A DNA stretch of 13,927 bases from the NCBI GenBank assembly GCA_964542855.1, contig CAZIWJ010000072.1, forward strand, positions 1-13,927, in the 5' to 3' direction. The notes beneath the pieces were generated by a model. The model was not told where the DNA came from, made no database searches, and was given only the letters and a program-made list of their open reading frames with translations. Of the stretch, positions 1 through 7,997 are shown one piece after another. Origin of the DNA: CAZIWJ01 sp964542855. Lineage in GTDB: Bacteria; Bacteroidota; Bacteroidia; Cytophagales; Cyclobacteriaceae. A program made the translations under genes and the position numbers. Position 1 is the stretch's first letter; every line of letters starts with the position of its first letter.

Positions 1-89
1 TCCAACAGGTCAGTAGGGGCGTTTTCTCCTGATGCACCCTGTGATTTCTTGTATCGTGTTTTACTTCCTCCGGTAACTCTGTTTGCCAT
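1..89 (-). CDS. N-terminal fragment of an unrecognised protein
   Basis: An ATG at 89-87 on the minus strand opens a frame that stays open to the window edge, giving 29 residues that begin MANRVTGGSKTRYKKSQG. The fragment is hydrophilic and basic, with no signal peptide, and resembles a disordered cytoplasmic N-terminus. It lacks the lipoyl-domain start expected of a PDH E2 subunit, although it lies downstream of pdhA. A perfect TAnnTTTG element sits about 30 bases upstream and a purine-rich GAGGA stretch lies just before the ATG; both support a real start. In some Bacteroidota a TPR gene ahead of ribH lies near recF, so that is one guess, but nothing in these residues proves it. Confidence 0.55.
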   Translation of the reverse strand, partial: MANRVTGGSKTRYKKSQGASGENAPTDLL

Positions 90-118
90 AGTCCTCTATC
101 GAAAAATCATTAGATCAG

Positions 119-126
119 CAAATTTA
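119..126 (-). promoter_or_regulatory. Candidate -7 element for the left-edge gene
   Basis: On the minus strand the bases read TAAATTTG, an exact match to the Bacteroidota -7 consensus TAnnTTTG. It lies between the pdhA terminator and the ATG at 89, which would give a 5' leader of roughly 25 bases. No clear -33 TTTG occurs at the usual 17-23 base spacing, only a T-rich run that is also the tail of the terminator. The position suggests that the left-edge gene is transcribed separately from pdhA. Confidence 0.4.
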
Positions 127-147
127 CTTCTTTGTTTGCAAATAAAA

Positions 148-185
148 AAGGGTAGCAGAAATTCGTTACGTTTTCTGCTACCCTT
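148..185 (-). terminator. Intrinsic terminator of pdhA
   Basis: Bases 148-161 pair perfectly with 172-185, giving a 14-bp stem (arm AAGGGTAGCAGAAA) with a 10-base loop. Read on the minus strand, the stem is followed at once by a run of six T residues (two of them paired in the stem base) and then ATTTGC. It starts 25 bases past the pdhA stop codon. The strength of the stem and the T-run make this a canonical rho-independent terminator. Confidence 0.92.
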
Positions 186-209
186 CACCGAATTTATTCG
201 TTGTTACGA

Positions 210-1265
210 TTAGTCAGTAATAAAGGGGTAATCTTTTTGGGCATAAACGTGCCTAAGGGCTTCACTTGTATCAGGATAAGGTGATTCATCGGCAAACTTT
301 ATAGCCTCATCGATGAGTTCCTTCACCTTATTATCAATTTCCTTTAATTCTTCCTCGGTTGCCATTTTATGCTGTAAAATGGTAGTCTTCACCTGGATAA
401 TTGGATCCTGCGACTTGTAATTATCCAGTTCTTCTTTGGTCCGGTATTTTGCCGGGTCAGAAATGGAGTGACCCTTGTAGCGGTAAGTTTTGAATTCAAG
501 CAAAGTAGGCCCTTTTCCGTTACGAGCACGTTTGGCTGCTTTTGCTACTGCTTTATGCACTTCTTCCACGTTCATGGCATTTACTGGTTCAGATGGCATA
601 TCGTAAGCTTCTGCAAGCGTGTAAAGTTCATTTACATTACTGGTTCGGTTTACTGAAGTGCCCATGGCGTAGCCATTATTTTCTATCACAAAAATACAGG
701 GCAGGTTGAAAGTCATAGCAATGTTCAGTGATTCGTGAAAAGCACCCTGCCGAACAGCACCGTCTCCCATGTAAGTCATGCAAAGATTTTTGGTTTTCTT
801 GTACTGCTCAGCGAAAGCAATACCAGCACCCAGTGGAATTTGGCCTCCAACAATTCCATGCCCACCAAAAAAGTTTCGCTCTTTATCGAACATGTGCATG
901 GAACCTCCCTTGCCGCGCGATACACCGGTTACCCTGGCAAATAACTCGGCCATTACGTATTTGGGTTCGGTTCCCAGGCCAATAGGGTGAGCGTGATCGC
1001 GGTAAGCCGTTATCCATTTGTCATCTTTGGTTAGGGCAGTAACTGCACCGGCAACGCAGGCCTCTTGCCCGATATAAAGGTGACAGAAACCTTTAATCTT
1101 CTGTTTACCGTACATCTGGGCAGCTTTTTCCTCAAACTTCCGCATGGTATACATGCTTTCGTACCAGTGCATGTACGTTTCCTTAGAGAAATCTGGCGTT
1201 GCGGGTTTTTTATTCGTTTTTGATCTTGATGACGTGCGCTTCGTTTTGGTTGTCGTCTCAGCCAT
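210..1265 (-). CDS. pdhA: Pyruvate dehydrogenase E1 component, alpha subunit
   Basis: This 351-residue protein is the alpha subunit of a heterotetrameric E1. With the beta subunit (not in this window) it uses thiamine diphosphate to decarboxylate pyruvate and pass the acetyl group to the lipoyl arm of E2 in the cytoplasm. The TPP/Mg motif is clear: GDGA at 167-170 and ENN at 195-197. Tyr88-Arg89 and the YRYKGHSISDP segment (261-271), whose His266 matches a cofactor-contacting His of the family, are also present. GGHGIVGGQIPLGAG (134-148) is typical of PDH E1-alpha and argues against branched-chain E1. The length fits the bacterial family, apart from about 25 extra N-terminal residues rich in Lys, Thr and Ser. 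The gene is divergent from recF and ends in a strong terminator. Confidence 0.95.
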   Translation of the reverse strand: MAETTTKTKRTSSRSKTNKKPATPDFSKETYMHWYESMYTMRKFEEKAAQMYGKQKIKGFCHLYIGQEACVAGAVTALTKDDKWITAYRDHAHPIGLGTEPKYVMAELFARVTGVSRGKGGSMHMFDKERNFFGGHGIVGGQIPLGAGIAFAEQYKKTKNLCMTYMGDGAVRQGAFHESLNIAMTFNLPCIFVIENNGYAMGTSVNRTSNVNELYTLAEAYDMPSEPVNAMNVEEVHKAVAKAAKRARNGKGPTLLEFKTYRYKGHSISDPAKYRTKEELDNYKSQDPIIQVKTTILQHKMATEEELKEIDNKVKELIDEAIKFADESPYPDTSEALRHVYAQKDYPFITD

Positions 1266-1427
1266 ATATCTTGTTGTTTTTAAAGAAGTGTGCTAATTCA
1301 GTAATGCTAAATTAACATAATGTGCGACAAAATCATTTGGTTAGCTTTAATGTTTACCAATCTGATGTTCAAAAACCGCTACCTATGTGTTTTTTTCTAC
1401 CGTTAAGTTCTAATTTGAAAATTTAGC

Positions 1428-2525
1428 ATGCACCTGGACCAACTTCAGTTATTCAATTTTAAAAATTACGAATCTGCTGAATTGCAGTTTCATCCCGAGG
1501 TTAATTGTTTCCTGGGTAAGAATGGAAGCGGTAAAACCAACATCCTGGATGCTATTCACGTGCTCGGCATGACCAAAAGTGCATTCGGTTTTACCGATAA
1601 TCAGCTTATCCGTCATGGTAATTCATTTTTCTCGGTAATTGGGAAATTCAGAAATGAGAATAACTGGCAGGTTCGCTGTTCCCTGAAAAAAGGAGAAAAA
1701 AAGGAAGTGGTCATAAATAAACAAAAGTACGAGAAAATGAGCGATCACATCGGACGGTTTCCGGTAGTTTTAATTGCTCCCAATGACACTGATATGATTC
1801 GCGACCCCAGCGAAACGCGCCGAAAATTCATAGATTCTCTCATCTCGCAACTGGATTCGGCCTACTTAAATAACCTAATCCGTTATAACCGGGCGTTAAA
1901 GCAACGAAACAGTTTACTGAAGCAATTTGCCGATAACCATTATTACGACGTCGACCTGCTGGAACCTTACGAACACGAAATGGCCACCTGTGGGGAACAG
2001 ATCATGCAGGGCAGAAATAGTTTCATGAACCGGTACAAGCCTGTGGTTCAGAAGTATTACGGCCGGCTGTCGGAGCAACAGGAGGAAATGGGTATCAGTT
2101 ACCATACCAGGGTTGAGGAGGGCAGCTTTCTGAGCCAGTTAACAGCCGCCCGCGAGAAAGACCGGGTTATGCAGCGAAGTACTATTGGTATTCATCGCGA
2201 CGATTTTGTATTTGAAATTGATGAACGCCCGGTTAAGCGTTTCGGGTCACAAGGCCAACAAAAATCGTTTGTAATTGCCGTTAAATTAGCGCAGGCCGAT
2301 ATCATTAGGCAGGAGCGGGAAATAAAACCGTTGCTCTTGCTCGATGATATTTTCGATAAACTCGATGACTTTCGGATTCAGCGCCTAAGCGAAGAGGTCG
2401 TTACCGGAAATTACGGACAACTTTTTCTTACCGATGCCCGGCCCGAACGTACAATGGATATTCTTCGCAACAGGTCGTACGTCAGTTTCAATATTCACCT
2501 GGGGAATATTAAGTCGGAAATCTAA
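1428..2525 (+). CDS. recF: DNA replication and repair protein RecF
   Basis: RecF is an SMC-like ATPase that works with RecO and RecR to load RecA at single-strand gaps. The 365-residue length is normal. The Walker A loop is GKNGSGKTN (30-38), the ABC-type signature lies around GSQGQQKS (273-280), and the Walker B/D-loop is LLLLDDIFDKLD (302-313), followed by TDA (335-337). The N-terminus (MHLDQLQLFNFKNYES) is the usual RecF beginning and fixes the start. In many bacteria recF sits with dnaA and dnaN; here it stands between pdhA and nhaD, which is common outside the classical arrangement. The upstream gap of 162 bases must hold both divergent promoters, but I see no convincing pair. The stop codon overlaps that of the convergent nhaD gene. 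Confidence 0.95.
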   Translation: MHLDQLQLFNFKNYESAELQFHPEVNCFLGKNGSGKTNILDAIHVLGMTKSAFGFTDNQLIRHGNSFFSVIGKFRNENNWQVRCSLKKGEKKEVVINKQKYEKMSDHIGRFPVVLIAPNDTDMIRDPSETRRKFIDSLISQLDSAYLNNLIRYNRALKQRNSLLKQFADNHYYDVDLLEPYEHEMATCGEQIMQGRNSFMNRYKPVVQKYYGRLSEQQEEMGISYHTRVEEGSFLSQLTAAREKDRVMQRSTIGIHRDDFVFEIDERPVKRFGSQGQQKSFVIAVKLAQADIIRQEREIKPLLLLDDIFDKLDDFRIQRLSEEVVTGNYGQLFLTDARPERTMDILRNRSYVSFNIHLGNIKSEI

Positions 2526-4057
2526 ACCGGGCTAAAAGCAAAGAAGATCAACCAAACGATAATCAGTATCGGAATAAGTATTGGGATGGAAAACCGAATA
2601 ACGTAACCGAAAAAAGAAGGCATCCTAATGCCGGTCTGCTCAGCAATAGATTTTACCATGAAATTAGGCCCGTTCCCAATATAGGTCAGTGCTCCGAAGA
2701 ATACAGCAGCAATGGCTATTGCGTTTAAATCAAGGATGGAATCTTTAAACTCACCCTGGGCAAACGTACTCACTTCAGCAGGCACACCAATATCAGCCCC
2801 TTGCGCAGCCATGGCAGCCGTGAGGAAATTAATGTAAGTTGGTGCGTTATCCAGGAAGCCGGAAAGCACGCCGGTACCCCAGTAAAGGGTATTGTGGGTA
2901 ATTAGTTGCGATCCGGTATCCGACTTGGCAAAATCGCCAACCAGTTCCAACGCCGGCATCATAGTACCAAAAATACCAATGAAGATGAAAGCAACTTCCC
3001 GAATGGGTTCAAAACTGAATTCGTTCCCTTCGTGGGCTTTTTTACTGGCAAAGCGAAACGATAGAAATGCTACGCTGAACATAACCGCTTCCCGGATGTA
3101 GGAGAACTCAGCTCCGTCGTAGGTGATCCCGGGCACCCAACTGAATACATTGGGGTCTATAAATACCGATGCAATTACTATCGCAAGCCAGAGAAAATTT
3201 TTCTGACCAATGATGCTGACTTTATTGTCTAACTCTTCGGTTTCTTCCTCCATTTTCCCTTTTTGGTTTTTCTTATCGAGGAAATAAAATACCCCAAGCA
3301 GTACAACAACTGCAAAAATCCACATGGTAATGTTGTGCTTCATGGTCCAGAAGAAAGGAACACCCTTAAGGAAGCCGAGGAACAAAGGAGGGTCGCCGAT
3401 CGGGGTAAGTGCTCCGCCAATATTACTAATAATAAATATGAAGAATACCACGTGGTAAGGCTGTATGCGGTGGTTATTAAGCCGGATAAAAGGACGAATC
3501 AATAACATGGAAGCCCCTGTGGTTCCGATTAAATTGGCAATTACCGCACCTACCAGCAGAATCATTACGTTAGTGGCGGGGGTGGATTTACGATTAACTT
3601 TTATTAATATTCCACCTGATGCAATGAACAGCGACGATAAAAGGGCAATGAACTGAACGTATTCGGCCAGAGCGTGCACAGGTTCGTGCATGTTTCCAAG
3701 AATGAAAATATAATAACTAACCACCACGGCGGCCAGTAACATGGCAATAACCGGGTAATTCTTGTGCCAGAAATTTTCAAAGAAAAGGGGCCCGATGGCA
3801 ATCATCAGAAGCAAGGCCACAAAGGGAACAACCAGCCAGGGAGGGGCGGAATGACTGCTGTGTTCTTCACCGTGCCCTTCTTCTGATGAACTACTGTGAG
3901 CAGAACCTTCAGATTGAAGATTATTTTCTTGTTCCTGAGTCAGCTTAGCAATGGTTGATGAACTGGTATCATTAACCGGTTCCGCTTTAGTAGCTTCTGG
4001 TATTAAAGCGGTGAATAAAGTAGCCAGCAGTATAAGTAATGTTAACTTGCGCTTCAT
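2522..4057 (-). CDS. nhaD: NhaD-type Na+/H+ antiporter with exported His-rich N-terminus
   Basis: This inner-membrane ion transporter belongs to the NhaD / ion-transporter superfamily and probably exchanges Na+ or Li+ for protons. From the ATG at 4057 it has 511 residues with roughly a dozen hydrophobic segments. Family motifs are GGALTPIGDPPLFLGFL (214-230), DNAPTY (403-408) and GNGPNFM (461-467). I chose ATG 4057 because it gives a clean signal-peptide-like start (MKRKLTLLILLATLFTALIP); the longer frame would begin with TTG at 4108 and put 17 polar residues ahead of it. Residues 27-70 form a hydrophilic Ser/Glu/His-rich stretch before the first transport helix, probably periplasmic. The gene is divergent from coaX. 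The exact ion is inferred from family only. Confidence 0.85.
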   Translation of the reverse strand: MKRKLTLLILLATLFTALIPEATKAEPVNDTSSSTIAKLTQEQENNLQSEGSAHSSSSEEGHGEEHSSHSAPPWLVVPFVALLLMIAIGPLFFENFWHKNYPVIAMLLAAVVVSYYIFILGNMHEPVHALAEYVQFIALLSSLFIASGGILIKVNRKSTPATNVMILLVGAVIANLIGTTGASMLLIRPFIRLNNHRIQPYHVVFFIFIISNIGGALTPIGDPPLFLGFLKGVPFFWTMKHNITMWIFAVVVLLGVFYFLDKKNQKGKMEEETEELDNKVSIIGQKNFLWLAIVIASVFIDPNVFSWVPGITYDGAEFSYIREAVMFSVAFLSFRFASKKAHEGNEFSFEPIREVAFIFIGIFGTMMPALELVGDFAKSDTGSQLITHNTLYWGTGVLSGFLDNAPTYINFLTAAMAAQGADIGVPAEVSTFAQGEFKDSILDLNAIAIAAVFFGALTYIGNGPNFMVKSIAEQTGIRMPSFFGYVIRFSIPILIPILIIVWLIFFAFSPV

Positions 4058-4199
4058 TAAATCAAAATACTTTTTCTTCTCTACTGTTGAGATAAAAACC
4101 GTTATCAATTAATAATGGTATAACTGGAAAATTGTTGGGAATATAAAGATGTTAGCGTTCAATTAATGCAAATTCCCTATCAGGTACAAGAATTAGTCT

Positions 4200-4946
4200 A
4201 TGAATGTTACAGTAGACGTTGGCAATACGTTTAGCAAAGTTGGTGTTTTTTCCGGTTCAGTGCTGGTTGCTTTAAAAGTTCTCAAAACAGAAACCTTAAA
4301 GCAAGAACTGGAATTGTACTCGGGGTATCCTCTGGTTATTTCTACGGTTGGTAAGCCGGTAGAAAACTTATCCTTAAATCCGTCAGCTTTTTCTCCTTTT
4401 ATTTCTCTTACTGCTGAAACTCCATTACCGGTTCTTATAAATTACAGCACCCCTCAAACGTTGGGCAGCGACCGGATTGCAGCAGTTTGCGGCGCTGTTA
4501 CGTTGGCCCCGGGGGTTCCCTGCCTGGTGTTGGATACCGGGACTTGCCTCACTTACGAATGGATAACAGCCGACGGATCGTACGAGGGTGGGGCCATTGC
4601 GCCCGGCTTACAAATGAGGCTCAGTGCCATGAATACTTTTACCAGCCGGCTGCCGTTAATAAAAGTATCGGAGCTTCCAGATAACTTAGCCGATATTTCG
4701 TTGATAGGTAAAGATACGTACTCCTGCCTGCTTAGCGGGGCTGTTAACGGAATGCTGGAAGAAATTCGTTCGATCATTCGGATGTATACCCATAAATTTC
4801 AAAATTTGCAGGTCTTTATATGCGGGGGAGATGCCCGTAAAATAGGAAAGGCTCTTAAAAAAACAGGAACGCCTGGAAAAGTGATAATAGAAGAACAACT
4901 GGTTCTTATCGGACTGAATAGAATACTATCCTTTAATGTTAAGTAA
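4200..4946 (+). CDS. coaX: Type III pantothenate kinase
   Basis: CoaX phosphorylates pantothenate, the first step of coenzyme A synthesis, in the cytoplasm. The 248 residues show the ASKHA-fold motifs of the family: the phosphate loop DVGNT (6-10), GSDR (89-92) with the Asp used in pantothenate binding, DTGTCLTYE (112-120) and GGAIAPG (130-136), then an FICGGDA segment near 207-212. The start ATG precedes the DVGNT motif by five residues, as usual for this family. The last 11 bases overlap the start of the outer-membrane protein gene, so the two are probably co-transcribed. The upstream gap to nhaD is 142 bases and contains no clear consensus promoter. Confidence 0.93.
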   Translation: MNVTVDVGNTFSKVGVFSGSVLVALKVLKTETLKQELELYSGYPLVISTVGKPVENLSLNPSAFSPFISLTAETPLPVLINYSTPQTLGSDRIAAVCGAVTLAPGVPCLVLDTGTCLTYEWITADGSYEGGAIAPGLQMRLSAMNTFTSRLPLIKVSELPDNLADISLIGKDTYSCLLSGAVNGMLEEIRSIIRMYTHKFQNLQVFICGGDARKIGKALKKTGTPGKVIIEEQLVLIGLNRILSFNVK

Positions 4947-6216
4947 AAAAAAATTAGTTACCGGGTGGACGTTAATTTTGGTGGTTGTTATTCTGGGCTA
5001 CGAAGCCCGGGCCCAGTTTGGAAACAGCCCGTATTCATCAATAGGTCTTGGACTACCCATAAGAAAGGGCCTGGTGCAACAAAATGGCATGGGCGGGGCC
5101 GGACTGGCTTACAACAACGACCTGATGCTGAATTTACTGAATCCGGCGGCCAACGTTAGAAATCAGGTAACGTCTTTCGATGCCGGTTTCGGCGTGGAAT
5201 TAAAAGACGTGAGTTCTGCAGAAAAAACCAGCCAGCTTACCTCTGGTTCACTGAGCTATCTGGCTCTGGGGTTTCCAATCATCCGGCAGCAATGGTTTAC
5301 CACGGTCACTGTTGAACCGGTTACCAACGTTGATTACTCACTAGTTGGTGAAGCACCCATTAATGGTTTTCCGGGCGGTGTTTCCGTATTCTCGAAAGAA
5401 GGACAGGGAGGTATTACAAAAGTAAAACTGGCCAATAGTGTGGCCATTTTCGATAACCTTTCGGTTGCCCTGGGATTTTCCTACTTTTTCGGGGTAATCA
5501 ACGATGAAACTACCATCACCCTAAATACCGACACTCTCCAGAGAAACAGCCCGGCTATTTACTTAAATTCCCTCAGCTTTAACGACATTGCTTTCAGCGG
5601 TAGCTTGCTGTACAGCCTGAATTTGGAAAACAACAGGGCCATTAACGTAGGATTATCCTTTGAGCCGCAAGCTGCAATCTCTTCCAGCAGGGAATTAACC
5701 CTTAGGCCCCAGGCACCAACTCCGGAAAGAAGGGTGGATACCGTTTCATCTACTAACGGTGACGTTATTCTACCTCGGCAAGTTGGCCTCGGCTTATCGT
5801 TTAGTAAGAAATACAGTTATGCTGTTGCTGCCGATGTAACCATGGCCAGCTGGTCTGATTACCGGGGTATTGATGGCAGCCCTAATAGTGACCTGCAGGA
5901 TAATTTATCGCTTGCCCTGGGCGGAGAATGGATACCAGATGCCAGTTCGGTAAATAATTATTTCAAGCGGGCCGCCTATCGTACCGGATTCCGTTACGGG
6001 CAAACCCCCTTTCAGCTAGAAGGTACTGATATCAACGAATGGGGAATGTCGCTTGGCTTTTCTTTCCCTTTGAATAACTTTTCCAACATGAATTTTAGCA
6101 TGGAATACGGACAGCGCGGAACAACCAGGAACGAACTGGTTCAGGAAAATTTCTTCCGGTTGTACCTGGGCTTTTCTTACAGCGACCAGTGGTTCATTAG
6201 GAGAAGGTATAATTAA
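4936..6216 (+). CDS. Outer-membrane beta-barrel protein of unknown role
   Basis: The 426-residue product starts with a signal peptide (MLSKKKLVTG followed by a hydrophobic core) and a likely cleavage site after ARA at 24-26. The mature part has alternating polar and hydrophobic strands, many Gly, Asn and aromatic residues and no long helices, as in a beta-barrel. Early segments such as PYSSIGLGLP and NGMGGAGLAYNND resemble FadL/OMPP1 or PorV-like barrels of Bacteroidota. It ends with a strand GFSYSDQWFIRRRYN (412-426), a common C-terminal style in this phylum. The start lies inside coaX (11-base overlap), which suggests translational coupling with a housekeeping gene. The substrate is unknown; a transporter of hydrophobic compounds is a guess from the fold only. 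Confidence 0.75.
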   Translation: MLSKKKLVTGWTLILVVVILGYEARAQFGNSPYSSIGLGLPIRKGLVQQNGMGGAGLAYNNDLMLNLLNPAANVRNQVTSFDAGFGVELKDVSSAEKTSQLTSGSLSYLALGFPIIRQQWFTTVTVEPVTNVDYSLVGEAPINGFPGGVSVFSKEGQGGITKVKLANSVAIFDNLSVALGFSYFFGVINDETTITLNTDTLQRNSPAIYLNSLSFNDIAFSGSLLYSLNLENNRAINVGLSFEPQAAISSSRELTLRPQAPTPERRVDTVSSTNGDVILPRQVGLGLSFSKKYSYAVAADVTMASWSDYRGIDGSPNSDLQDNLSLALGGEWIPDASSVNNYFKRAAYRTGFRYGQTPFQLEGTDINEWGMSLGFSFPLNNFSNMNFSMEYGQRGTTRNELVQENFFRLYLGFSYSDQWFIRRRYN

Positions 6217-6257
6217 ACAAATTTTATTTTTGCCGGTTGTAACTTTTGTTCAGAATT

Positions 6258-6269
6258 TGAACCGGTTCA
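6258..6269. repeat. 12-bp perfect palindrome
   Basis: TGAACCGGTTCA is its own reverse complement. It sits 42 bases after the barrel gene stop. The upstream CCGGTT (6233-6238) could pair with the AACCGG inside it (6260-6265), leaving a 21-base loop. It could be an operator for a dimeric regulator or the base of a weak hairpin; no T-tract follows, so I do not call a terminator. Confidence 0.4.
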
Positions 6270-6498
6270 CAGGTATTTTAAGACCTTACATTTAGTTTTT
6301 TAGTTTTATTATTAGTGTTGCTGCTATTTTATTTAAGATAAGTACTTGCAATAAAACGTAAAAATTGTTGGCAATTATGTAACATATTTGCTAATGTTTT
6401 ACAAAAGTTTTAAATTTATAAATACGTTCAATACTGTGTAAAGTTTAATATTTAAGATTTAGGCTTTATTATTGTATTTATTTTATGCCGTAATTGTC

Positions 6499-6530
6499 TT
6501 TGACCGCCTTAACGTTTACGTAATATTTTG
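6499..6530 (+). promoter_or_regulatory. Weak candidate promoter of the TPR gene
   Basis: TTTG at 6499-6502 is followed, after 18 bases, by TAATATTTTG (6521-6530). This approximates the Bacteroidota -33/-7 pattern but the -7 part is not an exact TAnnTTTG. It would give a leader of about 65-70 bases before the ATG at 6603. In such AT-rich DNA a match of this quality can occur by chance. Confidence 0.25.
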
Positions 6531-6602
6531 GTCAGTCAGTTACCTTACCAAGTTAAGTTTTAATTAAAATTTGTCACGTCAACCATATTAAATAGTACAA
6601 TC

Positions 6603-7916
6603 ATGAAAAACAGGCTCTCCTTGCAGCTGGGATTGTTAATCTTTTTCCTGACTCTCGCCACTCAGTCGGTTTGGGCACAGAACTGGAACTGGCCTGAAGA
6701 TCGTAAAACGGCAGAAGAAAAACTCGCTCTATACAAAGACAACCTTAAATTAGAGCGATACAACGTCGCAGCTAAAAACCTCAGCTGGTTCCTTGAGAAC
6801 GCCCCCGACATTAATAAAGCTATTTACATTGACGGAGCCGAGATTTACCAAAATTTGGCCGATAAAACTTCCGACAAGTCTATTAAACTGGCATACGTCG
6901 ACACCGCCTTACAAATGTACGACCGCAGGGTTGAGTACTTTGGCGATAAAAAGCAGGTGATGAACCGTAAGGTAAACTTTGCGTTTAAACAGTATTATAA
7001 AACGCCGGCTAAGTACGATGATCTGCTAACTCTCTTCGACGAGGCTTTCGATGTTAACGGGGCTAGCATCGGGTATTATAATATCTTTCCCTACATGTTC
7101 ACGGCTGTGAACGCCTACAAAATGAATAAATTAACTTCTGTGGAGGTACTTGAAATCCACAGTATGCTTTCAGAAATCGTTGAAAGTAAGATGGACATGC
7201 CGGGTGAAAGCAAGGCCAAGTTAAAACAGGCCCAGGAGCGTATCGACGGGCAGCTGATATCGAACGTAGAGCTTACCTGCGAAACGATTAAAAGCAAATT
7301 TGCCGACCCATTGATGGAAAACCCCAGCGATTTGGAATTGGCCAAAAAGGTGGTTTCCCTGTCGCTGCAGTTCAAGTGCGCAAGCGAAGATTTTTTCCTC
7401 TCTGCACTGGAAACGGTTTACGAAACAGAGCCTGATGCGGGCATTGCCAAGAATATTGCCAAGCGCAAGTCGAGCACCGGGGAATATGAAATGGCCATAA
7501 AGTTTTTCAACGAAGCGCTTGAAATGGAAGAAGATCCGAAACAAAAGGCCGACATTCACATGGGATTGGCCAATGTTTACAACATGCAGGGTAAAAAAGC
7601 TTCTACCCGTGACCATGCCCTAAAAGCTGCTCAGGCAGACAGTGAATTGGCCTCCGATGCTTATAACATGGTTGCCAACCTCTACCTGGGTAGCTACCAG
7701 CAGTGCAAAAAAGGAGAAAGCATCGTTGACGATCGTGCCATCTTCCTGGCAGCTTACGAAATGTTTAAGAAAGCGGGTAACCAGAAAGGAATGGCTGCGG
7801 CCAAGGAGCAGTTCCCTTCAACCGAAGAACTATTTACCGAAGACATTAACAAGGGCGACAACCTTGAAGTGGGTTGTTGGATCAATACTACCGTATCTGC
7901 AAAAACCCGGGACTAA
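6603..7916 (+). CDS. Exported TPR-repeat protein of unknown function
   Basis: The protein has 437 residues and a signal peptide ending in VWA (23-25), so it acts in the periplasm or at the outer membrane. The mature part is almost all alpha-helical. The clearest TPR unit is at about 281-320 (GEYEMAIKFFNEALEM, then ADIHMGLANVYNMQG), and weaker repeats flank it. Four cysteines at 216, 249, 358 and 415 are all in the exported part and could form disulfides. The C-terminus carries FPSTEELFTE (394-403) and VGCWINTTV (413-421), a pattern I recall from TPR proteins beside lptC in other Bacteroidota. TPR proteins usually scaffold protein complexes; the partner here is unknown. It ends in a terminator-like hairpin directly ahead of lptC, so it may be largely a separate transcription unit. 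Confidence 0.8.
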   Translation: MKNRLSLQLGLLIFFLTLATQSVWAQNWNWPEDRKTAEEKLALYKDNLKLERYNVAAKNLSWFLENAPDINKAIYIDGAEIYQNLADKTSDKSIKLAYVDTALQMYDRRVEYFGDKKQVMNRKVNFAFKQYYKTPAKYDDLLTLFDEAFDVNGASIGYYNIFPYMFTAVNAYKMNKLTSVEVLEIHSMLSEIVESKMDMPGESKAKLKQAQERIDGQLISNVELTCETIKSKFADPLMENPSDLELAKKVVSLSLQFKCASEDFFLSALETVYETEPDAGIAKNIAKRKSSTGEYEMAIKFFNEALEMEEDPKQKADIHMGLANVYNMQGKKASTRDHALKAAQADSELASDAYNMVANLYLGSYQQCKKGESIVDDRAIFLAAYEMFKKAGNQKGMAAAKEQFPSTEELFTEDINKGDNLEVGCWINTTVSAKTRD

Positions 7917-7944
7917 CATACTTAACCTTTTTAATTAACTTTTA

Positions 7945-7993
7945 CCATTTTCCCTGACTTTACGTTATATAAAGCCAGGGAAAATGGTTTTTT
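7945..7993 (+). terminator. Intrinsic terminator or attenuator between TPR gene and lptC
   Basis: Bases 7945-7956 (CCATTTTCCCTG) pair perfectly with 7976-7987, and an inner CTTT/AAAG stem (7958-7961 with 7971-7974) extends the helix past one mismatch. Six T residues follow at 7988-7993. This is a strong rho-independent terminator by form. The lptC start codon is at 7998, only four bases after the T-run, leaving no room for a promoter between them. Thus it either ends the TPR transcript with partial read-through or acts as an attenuator for lptC. Confidence 0.85.
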
Positions 7994-7997
7994 ATTT

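Larger units (their letters stand above)
6217..6602 (+). other. 386-base AT-rich intergenic region
   Basis: No gene of credible size is present; the longest ATG frame I noticed (6394-6441) codes for 15 residues. The stretch is very AT-rich. It contains a perfect 12-base palindrome (6258-6269), a second CCGGTT copy at 6233-6238 that can pair with the palindrome's AACCGG, and a weak hairpin at 6378-6403. No canonical T-tailed terminator follows the barrel gene. It probably holds the promoter and leader of the TPR gene. Confidence 0.6.

Noticed and set aside
1..89. PDH E2 subunit downstream of pdhA
   Set aside because: The N-terminus is not a lipoyl domain, and a strong terminator separates it from pdhA.
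4058..4108. Longer nhaD start at TTG 4108
   Set aside because: It adds 17 polar residues ahead of a clear signal-like start, and TTG is less likely than the ATG at 4057.
6233..6268. Terminator for coaX and the barrel gene
   Set aside because: The CCGGTT/AACCGG stem is short, has a 21-base loop and is not followed by T residues.
7221..7616. 131-residue minus-strand frame opposite the TPR gene
   Set aside because: Antisense shadow of the TPR coding sequence, with no recognisable features.
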